Source: Haliscomenobacteraceae bacterium
Lineage (GTDB): Bacteria; Bacteroidota; Bacteroidia; Chitinophagales; Saprospiraceae
DNA: 64,000 nucleotides
Assembly (NCBI GenBank): GCA_947501115.1
Contig: CANMVX010000015.1
Span: forward strand, 1 to 64,000
Direction: 5' to 3'
In this document: positions 7,274 through 16,443 of the stretch, piece after piece
Position numbering within the stretch: position 1 is the stretch's first letter
How the letters are laid out: every line of letters begins with the position of its first letter
The notes under the pieces: generated by a model
Database searches by the model: none
What the model was told of the DNA's origin: nothing
The model's input: only the letters and a program-made list of their open reading frames with translations
Position numbers and translations under genes: made by a program

Positions 7274-9379
7274 ATGAAAAAGAAAGGTCTTATTATTGTT
7301 TCGCTATTTGCCGGCATTCTATTAATTGCCTCATTTTTACCGAAACCATCTCAAAATGAAGGAAAAGAAGCGGTGTTGGTAAAAACGGTGCTCAATTATG
7401 TTGAACAATTACATTTCCGGCCAAAATCTTTGGACGACAAATTATCAGAACAATTATTTAACTATTATATAGAAAGTATTGACGGTGGAAAGCGGTTTTT
7501 AACCAGGGAAGATCTTGCGTTATTGGAAAAGCACCGGTTAAATCTGGATAATCAAGCTATCGAAGGTACTTTCACCTTTTTTGATCTATCTATCGATTTG
7601 TTAGATAAATCACTGCGTAAAACACAGCTTATTTATAGGGAATTACTCTCGAAACCATTTAATCTAAATGGAGATGCCACTTTTGAAACAGATAGCGAAA
7701 AAAGACCTTTCCCGGCAAATGATGCGGAATTAAAAGAGGTGTGGCGGAAACTACTCATTTATGAAATAGTGTCCAGGGTAAATGAGAAATTGGAATTACA
7801 GGGTAAGGGGAGTGCGGAAATAAAGGCAAAAAGTACCGATGAATTGGAAAAGGAAGCAAGGGAAGCTGTGCTGAAATTATATGACGAGTGGTACGAAAGA
7901 CTATTTAAAACCAAAAGATCTGATAGATTAAGTATCTATATAAATAGTTTGACGCACTTGTATGATCCTCATTCCGATTATTTCGAGCCTATTGAAAAGC
8001 AAAATTTCGATATCAGATTTACAGGGAAATTAGAGGGTATTGGTGCAACCCTGCAAACCGTTGGTGATTATACAAAGGTGGCTACCGTCGTTGTGGGCGG
8101 TCCGGCCTGGAAAACAAAGGAGATATTTGAAAATGATATCATTCTTAAAGTAGCGCAGGAAGGTGCCGATTTCAAAGATATTTCAGGAATGGTTATCAAT
8201 GACGTCGTTCAGCAAATAAGAGGAAAAAAAGGAACGAAAGTCCGTTTATTAGTCAAAAAAGTGGACGGTACCATTAAGGAAATCGAAATAACAAGGGATA
8301 TCATTGAATTGGAAGAAGGTTTTGCTAAATCGCTTCTTTTGAAAAATGACCAATTTCCAAACGATAAGTATGGCTATATTTATTTACCCAGGTTTTATGC
8401 TGATTTCGAAGACCCAAAAGGCCGTTTTTGTGCGCCAGATGTAGAAAAGGAAATTGAAAAGTTAAAAGCTGAAAACGTAAATGGTATTATTCTGGATTTA
8501 AGAAATAATGGGGGAGGTTCATTAAGTGATGTAGTCAAAATGACTGGATTTTTTATCCCTTCAGGTCCTGTCGTTCAAGTGAAATCAAAAGAAAGTAAAG
8601 CGGATGTTTTACGTGATCCTGATTCAAGAACGCAGTATGATGGGGCACTGATCGTCATGGTTAATAATATGAGTGCGTCTGCTTCTGAAATCATTGCCGC
8701 AGCTTTGCAAGATTATGGCAGAGCTATCATTGTCGGAACAAAATCGACCTACGGTAAAGGGACTGTTCAACGTTTCTTCGATCTGGATATGGGGCTTAGA
8801 GGTTACGAAGAATTTAAACCTCTGGGAGAAGTGAAAATAACGACGCAAAAGTTTTATAGAATTAATGGTGGCTCTACTCAGTTGAAGGGGGTAACGCCTG
8901 ATATTATTTTACCTGACCAATATCATTATTTGGAAATAGGTGAAAGAGAAGAAGATTATGCCATGGAGTGGACAGAGATTGCTCCTGTTGGGTACGAACC
9001 CCAAAAGTCAAGGCTACAATCTATTGATTTACTAAGAAAAAAGAGTGAAGATCGCGTAAAATCAGATCCTTCCTTCCAGATGGTTCTTAAAAATGCCCTT
9101 CGCATAAAAAAGCAAAGGGATCAATCCATTATGCCGCTAAGTTTAAATGCCTATAAGCAGTTGCTTAAAAATCAGGAAAAAGAAGCGCAGGAATTTAGAG
9201 ATGCCTTTAAAAATTACCAAATAAAGAGCGTTGAAAATTTGGCCACTGATCTGGCTGAAATTAATGCTGACTCCGCTAAAATTACTCGAAATATAGCGTT
9301 TAAAGAATCTGTTGGGAAGGATATCTATTTGAGGGAATCACTTTTAATCCTGAATGATTATATCCGTTTGAAAAAATAA
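7274..9379 (+). CDS. prc: Carboxy-terminal processing (tail-specific) protease, S41A family
   Basis: 701-residue periplasmic serine protease of the Prc/Tsp type. It has an N-terminal signal or anchor (residues 1-25), a helical Tsp N-terminal domain, a PDZ domain (about 240-340, with GIGATLQTVGDYTKVATVV), and the S41 catalytic core. The catalytic dyad Ser469 (NMSASASEI) and Lys495 (TYGKGTVQ) is intact. The C-terminal helical extension (DUF3340-like, about 560-701) marks the long Prc form rather than short CtpA. It degrades or trims envelope proteins from the C-terminus. The next gene, an ABC-F ATPase, begins 7 nt after its stop, so the two are probably co-transcribed. Confidence 0.93.
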   Translation: MKKKGLIIVSLFAGILLIASFLPKPSQNEGKEAVLVKTVLNYVEQLHFRPKSLDDKLSEQLFNYYIESIDGGKRFLTREDLALLEKHRLNLDNQAIEGTFTFFDLSIDLLDKSLRKTQLIYRELLSKPFNLNGDATFETDSEKRPFPANDAELKEVWRKLLIYEIVSRVNEKLELQGKGSAEIKAKSTDELEKEAREAVLKLYDEWYERLFKTKRSDRLSIYINSLTHLYDPHSDYFEPIEKQNFDIRFTGKLEGIGATLQTVGDYTKVATVVVGGPAWKTKEIFENDIILKVAQEGADFKDISGMVINDVVQQIRGKKGTKVRLLVKKVDGTIKEIEITRDIIELEEGFAKSLLLKNDQFPNDKYGYIYLPRFYADFEDPKGRFCAPDVEKEIEKLKAENVNGIILDLRNNGGGSLSDVVKMTGFFIPSGPVVQVKSKESKADVLRDPDSRTQYDGALIVMVNNMSASASEIIAAALQDYGRAIIVGTKSTYGKGTVQRFFDLDMGLRGYEEFKPLGEVKITTQKFYRINGGSTQLKGVTPDIILPDQYHYLEIGEREEDYAMEWTEIAPVGYEPQKSRLQSIDLLRKKSEDRVKSDPSFQMVLKNALRIKKQRDQSIMPLSLNAYKQLLKNQEKEAQEFRDAFKNYQIKSVENLATDLAEINADSAKITRNIAFKESVGKDIYLRESLLILNDYIRLKK

Positions 9380-9386
9380 AACACAC

Positions 9387-11246
9387 GTGAACTACCTTTC
9401 TCTTGAAAATATTACTAAAACATACGGTGAAAAAGTATTGTTTGATAACCTTTCTTTGCAAGTAACTAAAGGCCAGAAAATTGCCCTAATAGCCAAAAAT
9501 GGTTCCGGTAAATCCACTTTGTTGAGGGTTGTTGGAGGAATGGAAGGAGTAGAAGGAGAAAATGCTAAGGTTTGGATGAATAAAAGTATTCGCTCCGCAT
9601 TCTTAGAACAAGAACCTGAGTTTTCTGACAGACATAACTTATTAGAGGCTACCTTAGATAGTGATGACCCACAGTTGAGTGCCGTACGAAAGTATAGGTT
9701 AGCTATGCTTCACCCAGATGACGAGCAGGCATTGCAATTAGCATTGCAAGATTTAGATGGATTGAAGGCATGGGACATGGAGGCAAAAGTACAGGAAATT
9801 CTCTTTCGCTTAAATCTATCTGACTTTGAAAAACCAGTCTCCCTTCTTTCGGGAGGACAAAAGAAAAGGGTGGCTCTCGCGCGTATTCTTTTAAGTGAAC
9901 CTGAATTTATTATTTTAGATGAACCTACCAATCACCTGGATCTTGAAATGGTGGAATGGTTGGAGGATTACCTCAAAAAAGGGAACATCACTCTTTTAAT
10001 GGTGACCCACGATAGGTATTTTTTGGAACGCGTCTGTAATCAAATTATTGAACTTGATTTAGGTAAACTCTATAAATATAGTGGCAATTATGCCGATTAT
10101 TTAGAAAAAAAGGCGCTGCGCGTTGAAACAGAAGGAGCCGAGTGGGAAAAAAATAAAAAATTACTGCAGCGCGAATTAGCCTGGGTGAATAGAAGCCCAC
10201 AGGCCAGAACAACTAAAGCTAAATCGAGAGTAGATGCATTTTTTGACCTAAAAGATAAAGTAGGTAAAAATCGCGTGGAAACCGAAATGCAAATTGATAT
10301 TAAGGGGCAAAGAATGGGTAAGAAAGTGCTCGAACTACACAATGTTAGTAAGGCATTTGATAAAAAAATTATCCTGGATGGATTTTCCTATAAATTTAAA
10401 CCCATGGAACGCGTGGGTATCGTCGGCCCTAACGGAGTAGGTAAAACTACCTTTATAAATCTTTTAACCTCAAATATTCGCCCCGATTCAGGTAAAGTAA
10501 TCTTAGGAGAAAACACCGTTTTTGGCTATTATACCCAGGATGGTATGCAATGGGTTGAAGATAAAAGGGTGATTGATGTTATCCAGGACATCGCAGAATA
10601 TATTCCCCTAGAAAAAGGACTCAAATTATCCGCTACGCAATTATTAGAACGCTTTTTGTTTTCTCGAAAACAACAGCAAGTTTATGTCAGCCAGTTGAGC
10701 GGAGGGGAAAAAAGAAGATTGTACCTTCTTTCTATCATAATGAAAAATCCTAATTTTTTAATTCTGGATGAACCTACGAATGACCTGGATATTCTTACAC
10801 TGAATGTTCTGGAAGATTTCTTAATGGAATTTCCCGGTTGTGTCATCATGGTTAGTCATGACAGGTACTTTATGGATAAAATTGTTGATCATTTGTTTGT
10901 CTTGGAAGGAGACGGACAATGTATTGACTTCAATGGCGATTATTCTGAATACCGACAGTTGGCCAAGGAAAAATTACAGATTTTAAAAAGAGAGGAGAAG
11001 GTAGTCGCCCAACAGTCAAAGGAAGTAGTTCAAAAGCCTTCATTGATAACTTTTGAACAACGTAAAGAAATTAATAAAGTCGAAAAAGAAATTTCAAAAC
11101 TCGAAGAAAAAAAGAAACAAATAACGAACGCTTTTGATGATCCACTGCTGACTCCCGATAAAATTCAAAAATTATCAAAGGAATTAAATGACATTTCTCA
11201 GCTAATTGAAGAAAAAGAGCTTCATTGGTTATCCTTGAATGGATAG
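9387..11246 (+). CDS. ABC-F family ATPase (Uup-like)
   Basis: 619-residue soluble protein with two ABC cassettes and no membrane domain. Cassette 1: Walker A KNGSGKST, signature LSGGQKKRVALA, Walker B IILDEPTNHLD. Cassette 2: Walker A GPNGVGKTT, signature LSGGEKRRLYLL, Walker B LILDEPTNDLD. A linker between them and a charged C-terminal coiled coil (about 540-619) fit the Uup branch. ABC-F proteins act on the ribosome, rescuing stalled or antibiotic-blocked complexes; Uup has also been linked to DNA handling. Translation starts at GTG 9387, 7 nt after the protease stop. The EQ-lacking catalytic loops look active. Which ABC-F subfamily it belongs to is only moderately certain. Confidence 0.92.
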   Translation: MNYLSLENITKTYGEKVLFDNLSLQVTKGQKIALIAKNGSGKSTLLRVVGGMEGVEGENAKVWMNKSIRSAFLEQEPEFSDRHNLLEATLDSDDPQLSAVRKYRLAMLHPDDEQALQLALQDLDGLKAWDMEAKVQEILFRLNLSDFEKPVSLLSGGQKKRVALARILLSEPEFIILDEPTNHLDLEMVEWLEDYLKKGNITLLMVTHDRYFLERVCNQIIELDLGKLYKYSGNYADYLEKKALRVETEGAEWEKNKKLLQRELAWVNRSPQARTTKAKSRVDAFFDLKDKVGKNRVETEMQIDIKGQRMGKKVLELHNVSKAFDKKIILDGFSYKFKPMERVGIVGPNGVGKTTFINLLTSNIRPDSGKVILGENTVFGYYTQDGMQWVEDKRVIDVIQDIAEYIPLEKGLKLSATQLLERFLFSRKQQQVYVSQLSGGEKRRLYLLSIIMKNPNFLILDEPTNDLDILTLNVLEDFLMEFPGCVIMVSHDRYFMDKIVDHLFVLEGDGQCIDFNGDYSEYRQLAKEKLQILKREEKVVAQQSKEVVQKPSLITFEQRKEINKVEKEISKLEEKKKQITNAFDDPLLTPDKIQKLSKELNDISQLIEEKELHWLSLNG

Positions 11247-11340
11247 CCTTTAACCGCTTTTAATAGCAGAAACTATCCTTTCCTTTATTTATTTTGTGCA
11301 TAACTAATTGATATATATATCAAAAAAAACTGAAAAATAG

Positions 11341-11371
11341 TTTGTAATATTTTTTATTAATATTATTTTTG
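11341..11371 (+). promoter_or_regulatory. Strong Bacteroidota-type promoter in the gap before 11527
   Basis: TTTG (11341-11344), a 19-bp spacer and TATTTTTG (11364-11371) match the TTTG-N19-TAnnTTTG consensus. Transcription would begin near 11376-11378 and reach the terminator at 11438-11468 after about 90 nt. Confidence 0.6.
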
Positions 11372-11376
11372 CAAAG

Positions 11377-11468
11377 AATAAAAATCAATTTTTTAAATAT
11401 ACTTGTGAAAGAATTTTATAACTGGGAGTAATTATAGCACTCAAGATTAATCGTCTTGAGTGTTTTTT
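11377..11468 (+). ncRNA. Candidate small RNA or attenuator leader
   Basis: A promoter (11341-11371) and a perfect terminator (11438-11468) bracket about 92 nt with no sizeable reading frame. The only open frame is an 8-codon GTG-initiated stretch at 11405-11431 (MKEFYNWE), ending 6 nt before the terminator stem. Two readings are possible: a free-standing small RNA, or a leader whose terminator attenuates the sugar-isomerase gene at 11527. I do not recognise a known RNA family. Start and end are inferred from the motifs. Confidence 0.45.
11438..11468 (+). terminator. Intrinsic terminator ending the candidate small RNA
   Basis: Perfect 9-bp stem CACTCAAGA/TCTTGAGTG around a 7-nt loop, followed by six T residues. 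It lies about 190 nt after the ABC-F stop and about 60 nt before the next start, so it could serve either the ABC-F operon or the short transcript from 11377. Confidence 0.8.
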
Positions 11469-11526
11469 ATTTAAATAAATATTTTTTTCTTATATTGTAG
11501 TAATTAAATCATTGAAAGAAATAATC

Positions 11527-12447
11527 ATGGAAAGAAGAAGTTTTATACGCAATGCTGCGATATTGGGAACGGCATTAGGAGTAGGCTCTAACGCTGTTTT
11601 TGGAAAGGGATTCCCATCGGCTACCTCGAAACAACCTACCTTTGTTTGCGATTTCGCCCCACACTTTGGGATGTTTGAAAATCATGCCGGAAAGGATGTA
11701 GTTTCTCAGCTTGAATTTATGGCTGATCAGGGATTCAGGTCTCTGGAAGACAATGGGATGATGAAACGACCTGTTGAGGAGCAGGAGAGAATAGCTGCGG
11801 CTATGAGCAGATTGGGCATGCACATGGGCGTTTTTGTAATCGACGGAGGTGACAATTGGAAAATTTCCTTAACTACCGGAAAACCTGAGTTCAAACAATT
11901 ATTTGTTGATACCTGTAAAAAGGCGGTGGATATTGCCAAGCGAGTCAATGCAAAATGGTTAACCGTTGTACCTGGCTTTTACGAGCGTAAATTGCCTATT
12001 GGTCTTCAGACGGCCCACGTTATTGATGCGTTAAGAGCAGGTGCTGATATCTTAGCTCCTCATAATCTGGTGATGGTGCTGGAACCATTAAGTGATAATC
12101 CTGATTTATTCCTTAGGACAGCTCCACAGACTTTTGAAATTTGTAAAGCGGTGAATAGTCCTGCTTGTAAAATCCTTTATGATGTGTATCACATGCAGAG
12201 AAATGAGGGTAATCTGATTAATACCATCGATTTATGTTGGGAAGAGATTGCTTACATTCAGATTGGTGATAATCCTGGAAGAAAGGAACCTACCACAGGA
12301 GAAATTAATTACAAGCATATATTCAATCATTTACATCATAAGAAAGGATTCCGCGGCGTGATGGGCATGGAGCATGGAAATGCCAAGCCTGGAAAAGAAG
12401 GCGAATTAGCATTAATTAATGCATATAGAGAGGTGGATTGTAAATGA
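11527..12447 (+). CDS. Tat-exported TIM-barrel isomerase (hydroxypyruvate isomerase-like)
   Basis: 306-residue protein of the AP-endonuclease-2-type TIM-barrel family. The closest fit is hydroxypyruvate isomerase (Hyi), from motifs such as LEPLSDNPDLFL, ILYDVYHMQRNEG, YIQIGDNPGRKEP and the closing VMGMEHGNAKPG. The N-terminus MERRSFIRNAAILGTALG is a twin-arginine signal followed by a hydrophobic stretch, so the protein is probably exported folded. The frame extends to TTG 11512, but ATG 11527 places the Tat motif at the N-terminus. Conserved Glu, Asp, His and Glu metal ligands of the family are present. Periplasmic sugar or keto-acid isomerisation is inferred; the substrate is unknown. Confidence 0.8.
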   Translation: MERRSFIRNAAILGTALGVGSNAVFGKGFPSATSKQPTFVCDFAPHFGMFENHAGKDVVSQLEFMADQGFRSLEDNGMMKRPVEEQERIAAAMSRLGMHMGVFVIDGGDNWKISLTTGKPEFKQLFVDTCKKAVDIAKRVNAKWLTVVPGFYERKLPIGLQTAHVIDALRAGADILAPHNLVMVLEPLSDNPDLFLRTAPQTFEICKAVNSPACKILYDVYHMQRNEGNLINTIDLCWEEIAYIQIGDNPGRKEPTTGEINYKHIFNHLHHKKGFRGVMGMEHGNAKPGKEGELALINAYREVDCK

Positions 12448-12469
12448 TGAGGAAATAAATATACCTTTG
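12438..12469 (+). promoter_or_regulatory. Promoter for dnaB
   Basis: TTG (12438-12440), a 21-bp spacer and an exact TACCTTTG -7 box (12462-12469). The predicted start near 12475 gives a leader of about 14 nt. The -33 overlaps the end of the preceding coding region. Confidence 0.5.
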
Positions 12470-12488
12470 TAAAAATCGGTATATCATT

Positions 12489-14024
12489 ATGGCAGAAGAT
12501 AAGGGCTTTGCCCCTAAGTTATCATTGACGAATGTAGGTAAATCCTCTTCTAAAAAAAGAAACGAGGAGGTATCTACATTCGTTTATGGAAGAAAACCAC
12601 CGCAGGCCTTACCTTTAGAAGAGGCTAGTTTAGGAGCCATTTTATTAGAAAAAGAAGCCATTAATGTTGTTTTAGATATTCTTGTTTCAGATTCTTTTTA
12701 TCTCGATGCACATAAACTTATTTTCAAAGCAATGTTGCGGCTTTTTGAAAAATCGCAACCTATTGATATGCTCACCGTTTCAGAGGAGTTAAAAAAGTCT
12801 GGAGAACTTGAGACGATTGGTGGCGCATATTATCTGGTTGAACTAACCAACAAGGTAGCTTCTTCTGCCAATTTAGAGTTCCATGCAAGAATAGTAGCGC
12901 AAAAATTTATTCAAAGAGAACTTATCAGGGTTTCCAATATTATTATAAAAGATGCTTACGAAGATAGCACAGATGTTTTTGAATTATTAGACAACGCTGA
13001 AAAGGGATTATTTAGTATTGCTGAAAAGAATATGAGTAGGTCCATTGAGTCAATGAGTTCTCTTGCGGCCAAGGCATTAAAACAGATTGAAGACTTAAAG
13101 GACGTAGAGGAAGGTTTAAGTGGTATTCCATCTGGATTTAGTGCCTTAGATAGACTGACAAATGGTTGGCAATCTTCCGATTTAATTATCCTGGCGGCAA
13201 GGCCGGGTATGGGAAAAACCTCTTTTGTTCTTTCAATAGCAAAAAATGCTGCGGTAGATTTTAAAATGGGCGTTGCTTTTTTTTCTTTGGAAATGTCCGC
13301 TGTCCAATTAGCTCAACGATTGATTTCCATGGATGCTGAGATCCCCCTGACGAAAATGAGAACAGGGAAATTGTCAGAAGATGAATGGAAGCATTTGCAC
13401 GGTGCCATAGAAAGAATAGGTGATGCACCTATTTATTTTGATGATACATCGGGTATTGATATTTTTGAACTGCGAGCTAAGTGTCGACGTATGAAATTGC
13501 AATACGATATTCAGTTGATTGTGATTGATTATTTGCAACTTATGAAGGGTAGTAGCGAAAATAATAGAATGGGTAATCGCGAACAAGAGGTAAGTGCTAT
13601 TTCCAGAGCACTTAAAGGCTTGGCAAAAGAACTTAAAGTGCCTGTCATTGCGCTATCGCAGCTAAGTCGTGCAGTGGAAAGTAGAGGAGGTCCCAAAAGG
13701 CCGCAGCTTTCAGACTTAAGGGAATCTGGTTCGATTGAACAAGATGCTGATATCGTTGGTTTTATATATAGACCTGAATATTACCAAATTACAGAAGATG
13801 AAAATGGAATGCCTCTGAAAGGTGTGGCAGAAGTCATCATTGCTAAGCATAGAAATGGTGCCACAGATACGGTCAGACTTAAGTTTACAGAGCAATTTGC
13901 AAGGTTCTCAAATTTAGAAAATTTTGATATGGGAAGTCTTCCAAATGATGTCTTTGATAATCCTTTCTCCCAAATTATTACCCGTCCCTCAAAAATGAAT
14001 GAAGACGAGGATATTCCCTTCTAA
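12489..14024 (+). CDS. dnaB: Replicative DNA helicase DnaB
   Basis: 511-residue hexameric 5'-3' helicase that unwinds the fork. N-terminal helical domain (about 30-150, PPQALPLEEASLGAILLEKEA), linker, then RecA-type motor domain: Walker A ARPGMGKTS near 237, Walker B LIVIDYLQLM, and the DnaB signature ALSQLSRAVESR with LSDLRESGSIEQDAD. The last 40 residues are an acidic tail ending DEDIPF, common in Bacteroidota DnaB. No intein is present. An exact TACCTTTG -7 box lies just upstream. The pseudouridine synthase gene follows after 31 nt. Confidence 0.97.
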   Translation: MAEDKGFAPKLSLTNVGKSSSKKRNEEVSTFVYGRKPPQALPLEEASLGAILLEKEAINVVLDILVSDSFYLDAHKLIFKAMLRLFEKSQPIDMLTVSEELKKSGELETIGGAYYLVELTNKVASSANLEFHARIVAQKFIQRELIRVSNIIIKDAYEDSTDVFELLDNAEKGLFSIAEKNMSRSIESMSSLAAKALKQIEDLKDVEEGLSGIPSGFSALDRLTNGWQSSDLIILAARPGMGKTSFVLSIAKNAAVDFKMGVAFFSLEMSAVQLAQRLISMDAEIPLTKMRTGKLSEDEWKHLHGAIERIGDAPIYFDDTSGIDIFELRAKCRRMKLQYDIQLIVIDYLQLMKGSSENNRMGNREQEVSAISRALKGLAKELKVPVIALSQLSRAVESRGGPKRPQLSDLRESGSIEQDADIVGFIYRPEYYQITEDENGMPLKGVAEVIIAKHRNGATDTVRLKFTEQFARFSNLENFDMGSLPNDVFDNPFSQIITRPSKMNEDEDIPF

Positions 14025-14055
14025 TTCATTATAAAATTCAAACAAATACATAGAT

Positions 14056-14943
14056 ATGGCGTATTCTGATGATAGAAAACCACGACCTAAGCTTAGGCCG
14101 AATAAGCCTCCTTTCGGCAGGCCTACTAATCCTAAAAAACAATTTGATGTAACTCCCAGACGAAAGGCTGAACCAGACAAGGAGGAGTTGATGAATAATA
14201 ATCGCAATACAGAGTTAGAAGGTGATGGAATGCGCCTGAATAAGTTTATTGCCCATTGTGGTATATGTTCCCGCAGGCAGGCAGCCGATTATGTAAAAGA
14301 GGGCTTTGTAACCGTTAATGATCAGAAAGTTATTGAACCTTTTTTACTTATTAAAGCCAAGGATAAGGTTTGCTTTAAGGGTAAATCGGTTTTTCCCCAA
14401 GAAGAAAGAGTATATTATTTAATGAACAAACCTAAAGGGGTAATCACTACAGCGCAAGACGAAAAAGGACGAAAAACGGTCCTGGATATTCTTCCCGATA
14501 AAGGTAAGACCAGGGTTTTTCCAGTTGGTCGTTTGGACAGGGAGACGACGGGCCTGCTTTTGTTAACCAATGATGGTGATTTGGCATTAAAAATGACCCA
14601 TCCTGGGTATAAAATGAAGAAAGTTTATCAAGTAACGCTGGATAAATCTCTTTCAGGAGCAGATGTGGAGAAAATACAAAAAGGGGTTGTTCTTGAAGAT
14701 GGGCCTGTTCCCGTTGATGCATTGCATTTTATAACCGAAGGGTCATTTAAAGAAGTTAGTATCGCTATTCATGTTGGCCGGAATAGAATTATTAGAAGAT
14801 TATTTGAACACCTTGGTTATGAAGTGGTAAAATTGGATAGAACTTATTTAGGGGGATTAACTAAAAAGGATTTACCAAGGGGATTTACAAGAAAACTCAT
14901 CGCGCAAGAAATAATTATGCTTAAGCACTTTACAGGAAAGTAA
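14056..14943 (+). CDS. 23S rRNA pseudouridine synthase, RsuA/RluB family
   Basis: 295-residue RNA-modifying enzyme. The first 55 residues are basic and Pro-rich (disordered, probably RNA-contacting). An S4 RNA-binding domain (about 57-105, MRLNKFIAHCGICSRRQAADYV) is followed by the catalytic domain with motif II GRLDRETTGLLLLTNDGDL, whose Asp is the catalytic nucleophile, and motif III VGRNRIIRRLFEHLGYEVVKLDR. RluB modifies U2605 in E. coli 23S rRNA; assignment to RluB rather than RsuA or RluF is by overall resemblance. It lies 31 nt behind dnaB on the same strand. A hairpin separates it from the convergent gene at 15014. Confidence 0.92.
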   Translation: MAYSDDRKPRPKLRPNKPPFGRPTNPKKQFDVTPRRKAEPDKEELMNNNRNTELEGDGMRLNKFIAHCGICSRRQAADYVKEGFVTVNDQKVIEPFLLIKAKDKVCFKGKSVFPQEERVYYLMNKPKGVITTAQDEKGRKTVLDILPDKGKTRVFPVGRLDRETTGLLLLTNDGDLALKMTHPGYKMKKVYQVTLDKSLSGADVEKIQKGVVLEDGPVPVDALHFITEGSFKEVSIAIHVGRNRIIRRLFEHLGYEVVKLDRTYLGGLTKKDLPRGFTRKLIAQEIIMLKHFTGK

Positions 14944-14956
14944 TTTGTTTTCATCA

Positions 14957-14987
14957 AATGAAAAGTAACTATCTGTTACTTTTCATT
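14957..14987. terminator. Convergent hairpin terminator
   Basis: Perfect 13-bp stem AATGAAAAGTAAC/GTTACTTTTCATT with a 5-nt loop, between two converging genes. There is no clean T-run beyond the stem, but the T-rich 3' arm and A-rich 5' arm suit bidirectional use. Confidence 0.7.
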
Positions 14988-15013
14988 CGATAAAACGATA
15001 ATCCAGGTAGGTT

Positions 15014-15607
15014 TTAATCCCAGCGATTACGGTTATTAAACTTATTCCAGCTCGCACCATATCTAATTTGTACTTGGAAAAAAGAACCTGATAAGGAGTT
15101 TTGAAGTAAGGCAGGGGTTCTGAAATCACTATGAATACGATAGCCTCCTTCAGCACCTACTTTTAACCAGGAGAGTATATTGGCCTCTATTCCTATAGAT
15201 GGGGAAAAATTTATGCCGCGTTCTTTTATTTTATCTACCGTTGTTGCTAAACTACTTCCCGCTGAAAAGTTGAATCGAGGATGTATTACTTTGTGTGAAC
15301 CGGGTACATAGCTTATAAAAACACCTCTATTTTTAAAATTAAATGCAGCTTGATTGTTTATAGAAACAATGGGTTCTTTAGATTTTTGCCAGGACCATCC
15401 GAGAATAAAATTTTTATCGAATTCAAAGCCTATTTCCCCTCCTCTCAAATAAAACTGTCTTTCACTGGGCAGGCCGAAATGCATGGTTCTTCCACCCCAG
15501 ATTCCTGTAAATTTGAAATTTCTCTTACCAAATAAACTCTCTGTTTTCTGTGCGTTTAAAGCCAGTGCAACGAATATTAGGGCTAATAAAATGAAATTTT
15601 TTTTCAT
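15014..15607 (-). CDS. Small outer-membrane beta-barrel protein, unknown function
   Basis: 197 residues with a clear Sec signal peptide (cleavage after LALNAQ, residue 19). The mature part shows alternating polar/aromatic strands (RNFKFTGIWGG, FYLRGGEIGFEFD, FILGWSWQ, WLKVGAEGGYRI, FQVQIRYGASW), consistent with an 8-stranded OmpA/OMP_b-brl-like barrel. No catalytic motif was seen. It is the last of a minus-strand gene series, 60 bp behind the TSUP transporter gene. Function not recognised. Confidence 0.75.
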   Translation of the reverse strand: MKKNFILLALIFVALALNAQKTESLFGKRNFKFTGIWGGRTMHFGLPSERQFYLRGGEIGFEFDKNFILGWSWQKSKEPIVSINNQAAFNFKNRGVFISYVPGSHKVIHPRFNFSAGSSLATTVDKIKERGINFSPSIGIEANILSWLKVGAEGGYRIHSDFRTPALLQNSLSGSFFQVQIRYGASWNKFNNRNRWD

Positions 15608-15667
15608 AAATAAATTTTTTAGTAAAGACTGTAAATTTAGCTGGAGGTTGCATTTCTATTAAATAAA

Positions 15668-16441
15668 TTAGATGAATATCCATTTTGTAAGGTCAAATAA
15701 CTGTATGATGGATATAATGACCATGGTAATCAACAATCGATGGGCCCATTTATTGGCATTTGGATGGTTTGAAGCAAAAATGGCACCTAGATATCCTCCA
15801 ATCGTTTGTGCAATAGCTATGATGATCCCTGCTTCCCAATCGACGATTCCCATGAAGGCAAAAATGGTAAGAGCGATAAAAGTATAAATACCTACGCCTG
15901 CAATTTTCAGAATATTAGCATCGGCGATACTAAATTTAGCACCCAGTACCATGATAATGAGGAAGAAAATACCCATACCCATTTGAATAAAACCACCATA
16001 AAAACCTATCAACAAAGCCACGGGAATAGAAATCCATAAGGAGGGTTTATGGTGGATATCAGTTTCTCGTAGCCATCTTTCTGGTTTAATTAAAATAACA
16101 ATGAGCATGAATACCATTAAAAACCTAAAAACCTCAATAAAAGCCTCATTGCTAATAATTAATGCTAGCCAAACACCCCCTAGAGATCCTAAAATCATGA
16201 GGATTAAATAATGCCGGGTTCTGCTAAAGTCCACCAGCCCTTTTCTTTGAAAAACGACAAAGCTGGTGAAACTCTGCCCCACGATACCTATTCTATTGGT
16301 TGCATTGGCAATATTGCCTGGCAGTCCCATCATTTCACTTAAAATGGTTAATGTAATGGCTGAACCATTTCCTGCTAAAGTATTAATAATGCCAGCCAGA
16401 ATTCCTCCTATTATAATAACAGTATATTGAAATACATCCAT
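15668..16441 (-). CDS. TSUP (TauE/SafE) family membrane transporter
   Basis: 257-residue inner-membrane protein with about eight hydrophobic helices. The family hallmarks are present: the N-terminal IIIGGILAGIINTLAGNGSAIT and the repeat-like GFYGGFIQMGMGIFFLIIMV in the second half. TSUP proteins export or import small anions such as sulfite, sulfoacetate or sulfur compounds. It starts 2 nt after the methylmalonyl-CoA epimerase stop, so the two are translationally coupled. No sulfur-metabolism genes adjoin it, so the substrate cannot be inferred from context. Confidence 0.88.
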   Translation of the reverse strand: MDVFQYTVIIIGGILAGIINTLAGNGSAITLTILSEMMGLPGNIANATNRIGIVGQSFTSFVVFQRKGLVDFSRTRHYLILMILGSLGGVWLALIISNEAFIEVFRFLMVFMLIVILIKPERWLRETDIHHKPSLWISIPVALLIGFYGGFIQMGMGIFFLIIMVLGAKFSIADANILKIAGVGIYTFIALTIFAFMGIVDWEAGIIIAIAQTIGGYLGAIFASNHPNANKWAHRLLITMVIISIIQLFDLTKWIFI

Positions 16442-16443
16442 AA

